Shown: in pieces, positions 15,718-16,456 of the stretch
Numbering within the stretch: the stretch's first letter is position 1
How the letters are laid out: every line of letters begins with the position of its first letter
NCBI GenBank assembly: GCA_946479055.1
Contig: CAMLEX010000016.1
Span: forward strand, 1 to 16,456
DNA from: an uncultured Bacteroidota bacterium
GTDB lineage: Bacteria; Bacteroidota; Bacteroidia; Chitinophagales; Chitinophagaceae
DNA: 16,456 bases
Reading direction: 5' to 3'
Program-made: the position numbers and the translations under genes
The notes under the pieces: generated by a model
Databases searched by the model: none
What the model was told of the DNA's origin: nothing
Seen by the model: the letters and a program-made list of their open reading frames with translations, nothing else

Positions 15718-16456
15718 TCAGACTTTAGGCAACTTATAACCATTATGATACTCCGCCGCTAAAAATTTATTCGCATCATTATCTGTAAATTTATTCTTAC
15801 CCGTATCCCAATAAATTTTCTTCCCTGTCCGGTAAGCAATATTGCCCATCTGGCAAACAGTAGCCACATGACTACCCACTTGTATGGGAGTTTTTAACTC
15901 TTCCAGCTTTCGGGATTGTATAACGTCGAGAAAGTTTGTGGTGTGCAGCAGCAAACCATCATCTGATTTTTTCTGAAGGGTCACAGCTTCCATTTTCTGA
16001 TTTTCAGGAATCACTTCCCAACCATTGCGGTCTACAACTAAGGTTCCGTTGTTGCCAATAAAAGCTACACCATGATTCCTGTTGTAAGGGCCGCCATCAA
16101 TACCGGTGGCATGTTCCCATTGGAGGTTGAAACCTTCAAATTCAAATACAGTGGTCAGCGTATCCGGCGTTTCAGATGCATCGTCGGGATAAGCAAACTT
16201 ACCGCCTGCCGCTATGATGGCTTTGGGTGTTGATGCCTTCATTCCCAATAATGCATAATCGATCATGTGTACACCCCAATCGGTCATAAGCCCACCTGCA
16301 TAATCCCAGAACCAGCGAAAGTTAAAATGAAAACGGTTTTCATTGAAAGGTCTTTTTTTAGCGGGACCCAGCCACTTGTCATAATCCACACCCGGCGGTG
16401 GCGTGCTATCCGGTTTTACGGGTACCGGTTTCATCCAACCTTGGTAAGCCCAGGCT
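15718..16456 (-). CDS. Gfo/Idh/MocA-family oxidoreductase, C-terminal part (5' end off window)
   Basis: This is the C-terminal 245 residues of an NAD(P)-dependent sugar or cyclitol oxidoreductase. The frame is open through the right edge, so the Met at 16434 is internal. The sequence before it (AWAYQGW) continues the same domain, and the Rossmann nucleotide-binding half is missing. Visible family features are WLGPAKKRPFN, the RFHFNFRWFWDYAGG stretch, and the active-site helix GGLMTDWGVHMIDYALLGM. A beta-sheet region follows in which a cofactor or substrate pocket is built (FEFEGFNLQWEHATG). This arrangement is typical of the many secreted, Tat-exported Gfo/Idh/MocA proteins of Bacteroidota, but the N-terminus needed to test that is outside the window. 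Substrate cannot be named. It converges on the HELAH protein gene and is served by the terminator at 15663-15696. Confidence 0.92.
   Translation of the reverse strand, partial: AWAYQGWMKPVPVKPDSTPPPGVDYDKWLGPAKKRPFNENRFHFNFRWFWDYAGGLMTDWGVHMIDYALLGMKASTPKAIIAAGGKFAYPDDASETPDTLTTVFEFEGFNLQWEHATGIDGGPYNRNHGVAFIGNNGTLVVDRNGWEVIPENQKMEAVTLQKKSDDGLLLHTTNFLDVIQSRKLEELKTPIQVGSHVATVCQMGNIAYRTGKKIYWDTGKNKFTDNDANKFLAAEYHNGYKLPKV

Overview
The window looks like chromosomal DNA of a Bacteroidota species, most likely a Chitinophagaceae-type bacterium. The evidence is AT-rich intergenic DNA, mostly absent Shine-Dalgarno sites, and two clean TAnnTTTG-type -7 promoter elements. There is also a secreted protein with a type IX secretion (T9SS) sorting tail, and an ECF sigma / membrane anti-sigma / outer-membrane barrel gene set. 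The family-level placement is inference. I saw no insertion sequence, phage gene, CRISPR array, tRNA or rRNA.

Region 1 (1-3490), acetate metabolism. A metabolite:H+ symporter-type MFS transporter, cut by the left edge, is divergent from acs (acetyl-CoA synthetase) across a 180-bp promoter region. Two overlapping hairpins follow acs.

Region 2 (3491-8629), surface and secreted proteins. A 511-bp gene-free stretch contains a perfect 36-bp palindrome. Next comes a predicted lipoprotein that joins three calcium-binding thrombospondin type 3 repeats to a papain-like protease domain. It converges, over a 21-bp terminator hairpin, on a 783-residue T9SS cargo protein. A further roughly 900-bp gene-free region lies upstream of that cargo gene.

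Region 3 (8630-12419), cell envelope, all on the minus strand. In transcription order it holds a 65-residue membrane-anchored small protein, an ECF sigma factor, a membrane anti-sigma-like protein with a duplicated N-terminal domain, an outer-membrane beta-barrel protein with a good terminator, and an L,D-transpeptidase of the YafK/YkuD type. Sigma, anti-sigma and barrel probably form one envelope-response unit.

Region 4 (12735-15598), plus strand. kbl (glycine C-acetyltransferase) has a recognisable promoter that fixes its start. It is followed by a zinc-ribbon/TPR membrane protein, and 13 nt later by a small polytopic membrane protein with an HELAH zinc-protease motif.

Region 5 (15663-16456). 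A strong terminator hairpin separates this pair from the convergent 3' part of a Gfo/Idh/MocA-family oxidoreductase, cut by the right edge.

Nothing here is an obvious new defence or mobile system. The least explained parts are the TSP3-papain lipoprotein, the duplicated zinc-less anti-sigma domain, the zinc-ribbon/TPR plus HELAH membrane protein pair, and several large intergenic palindromes.
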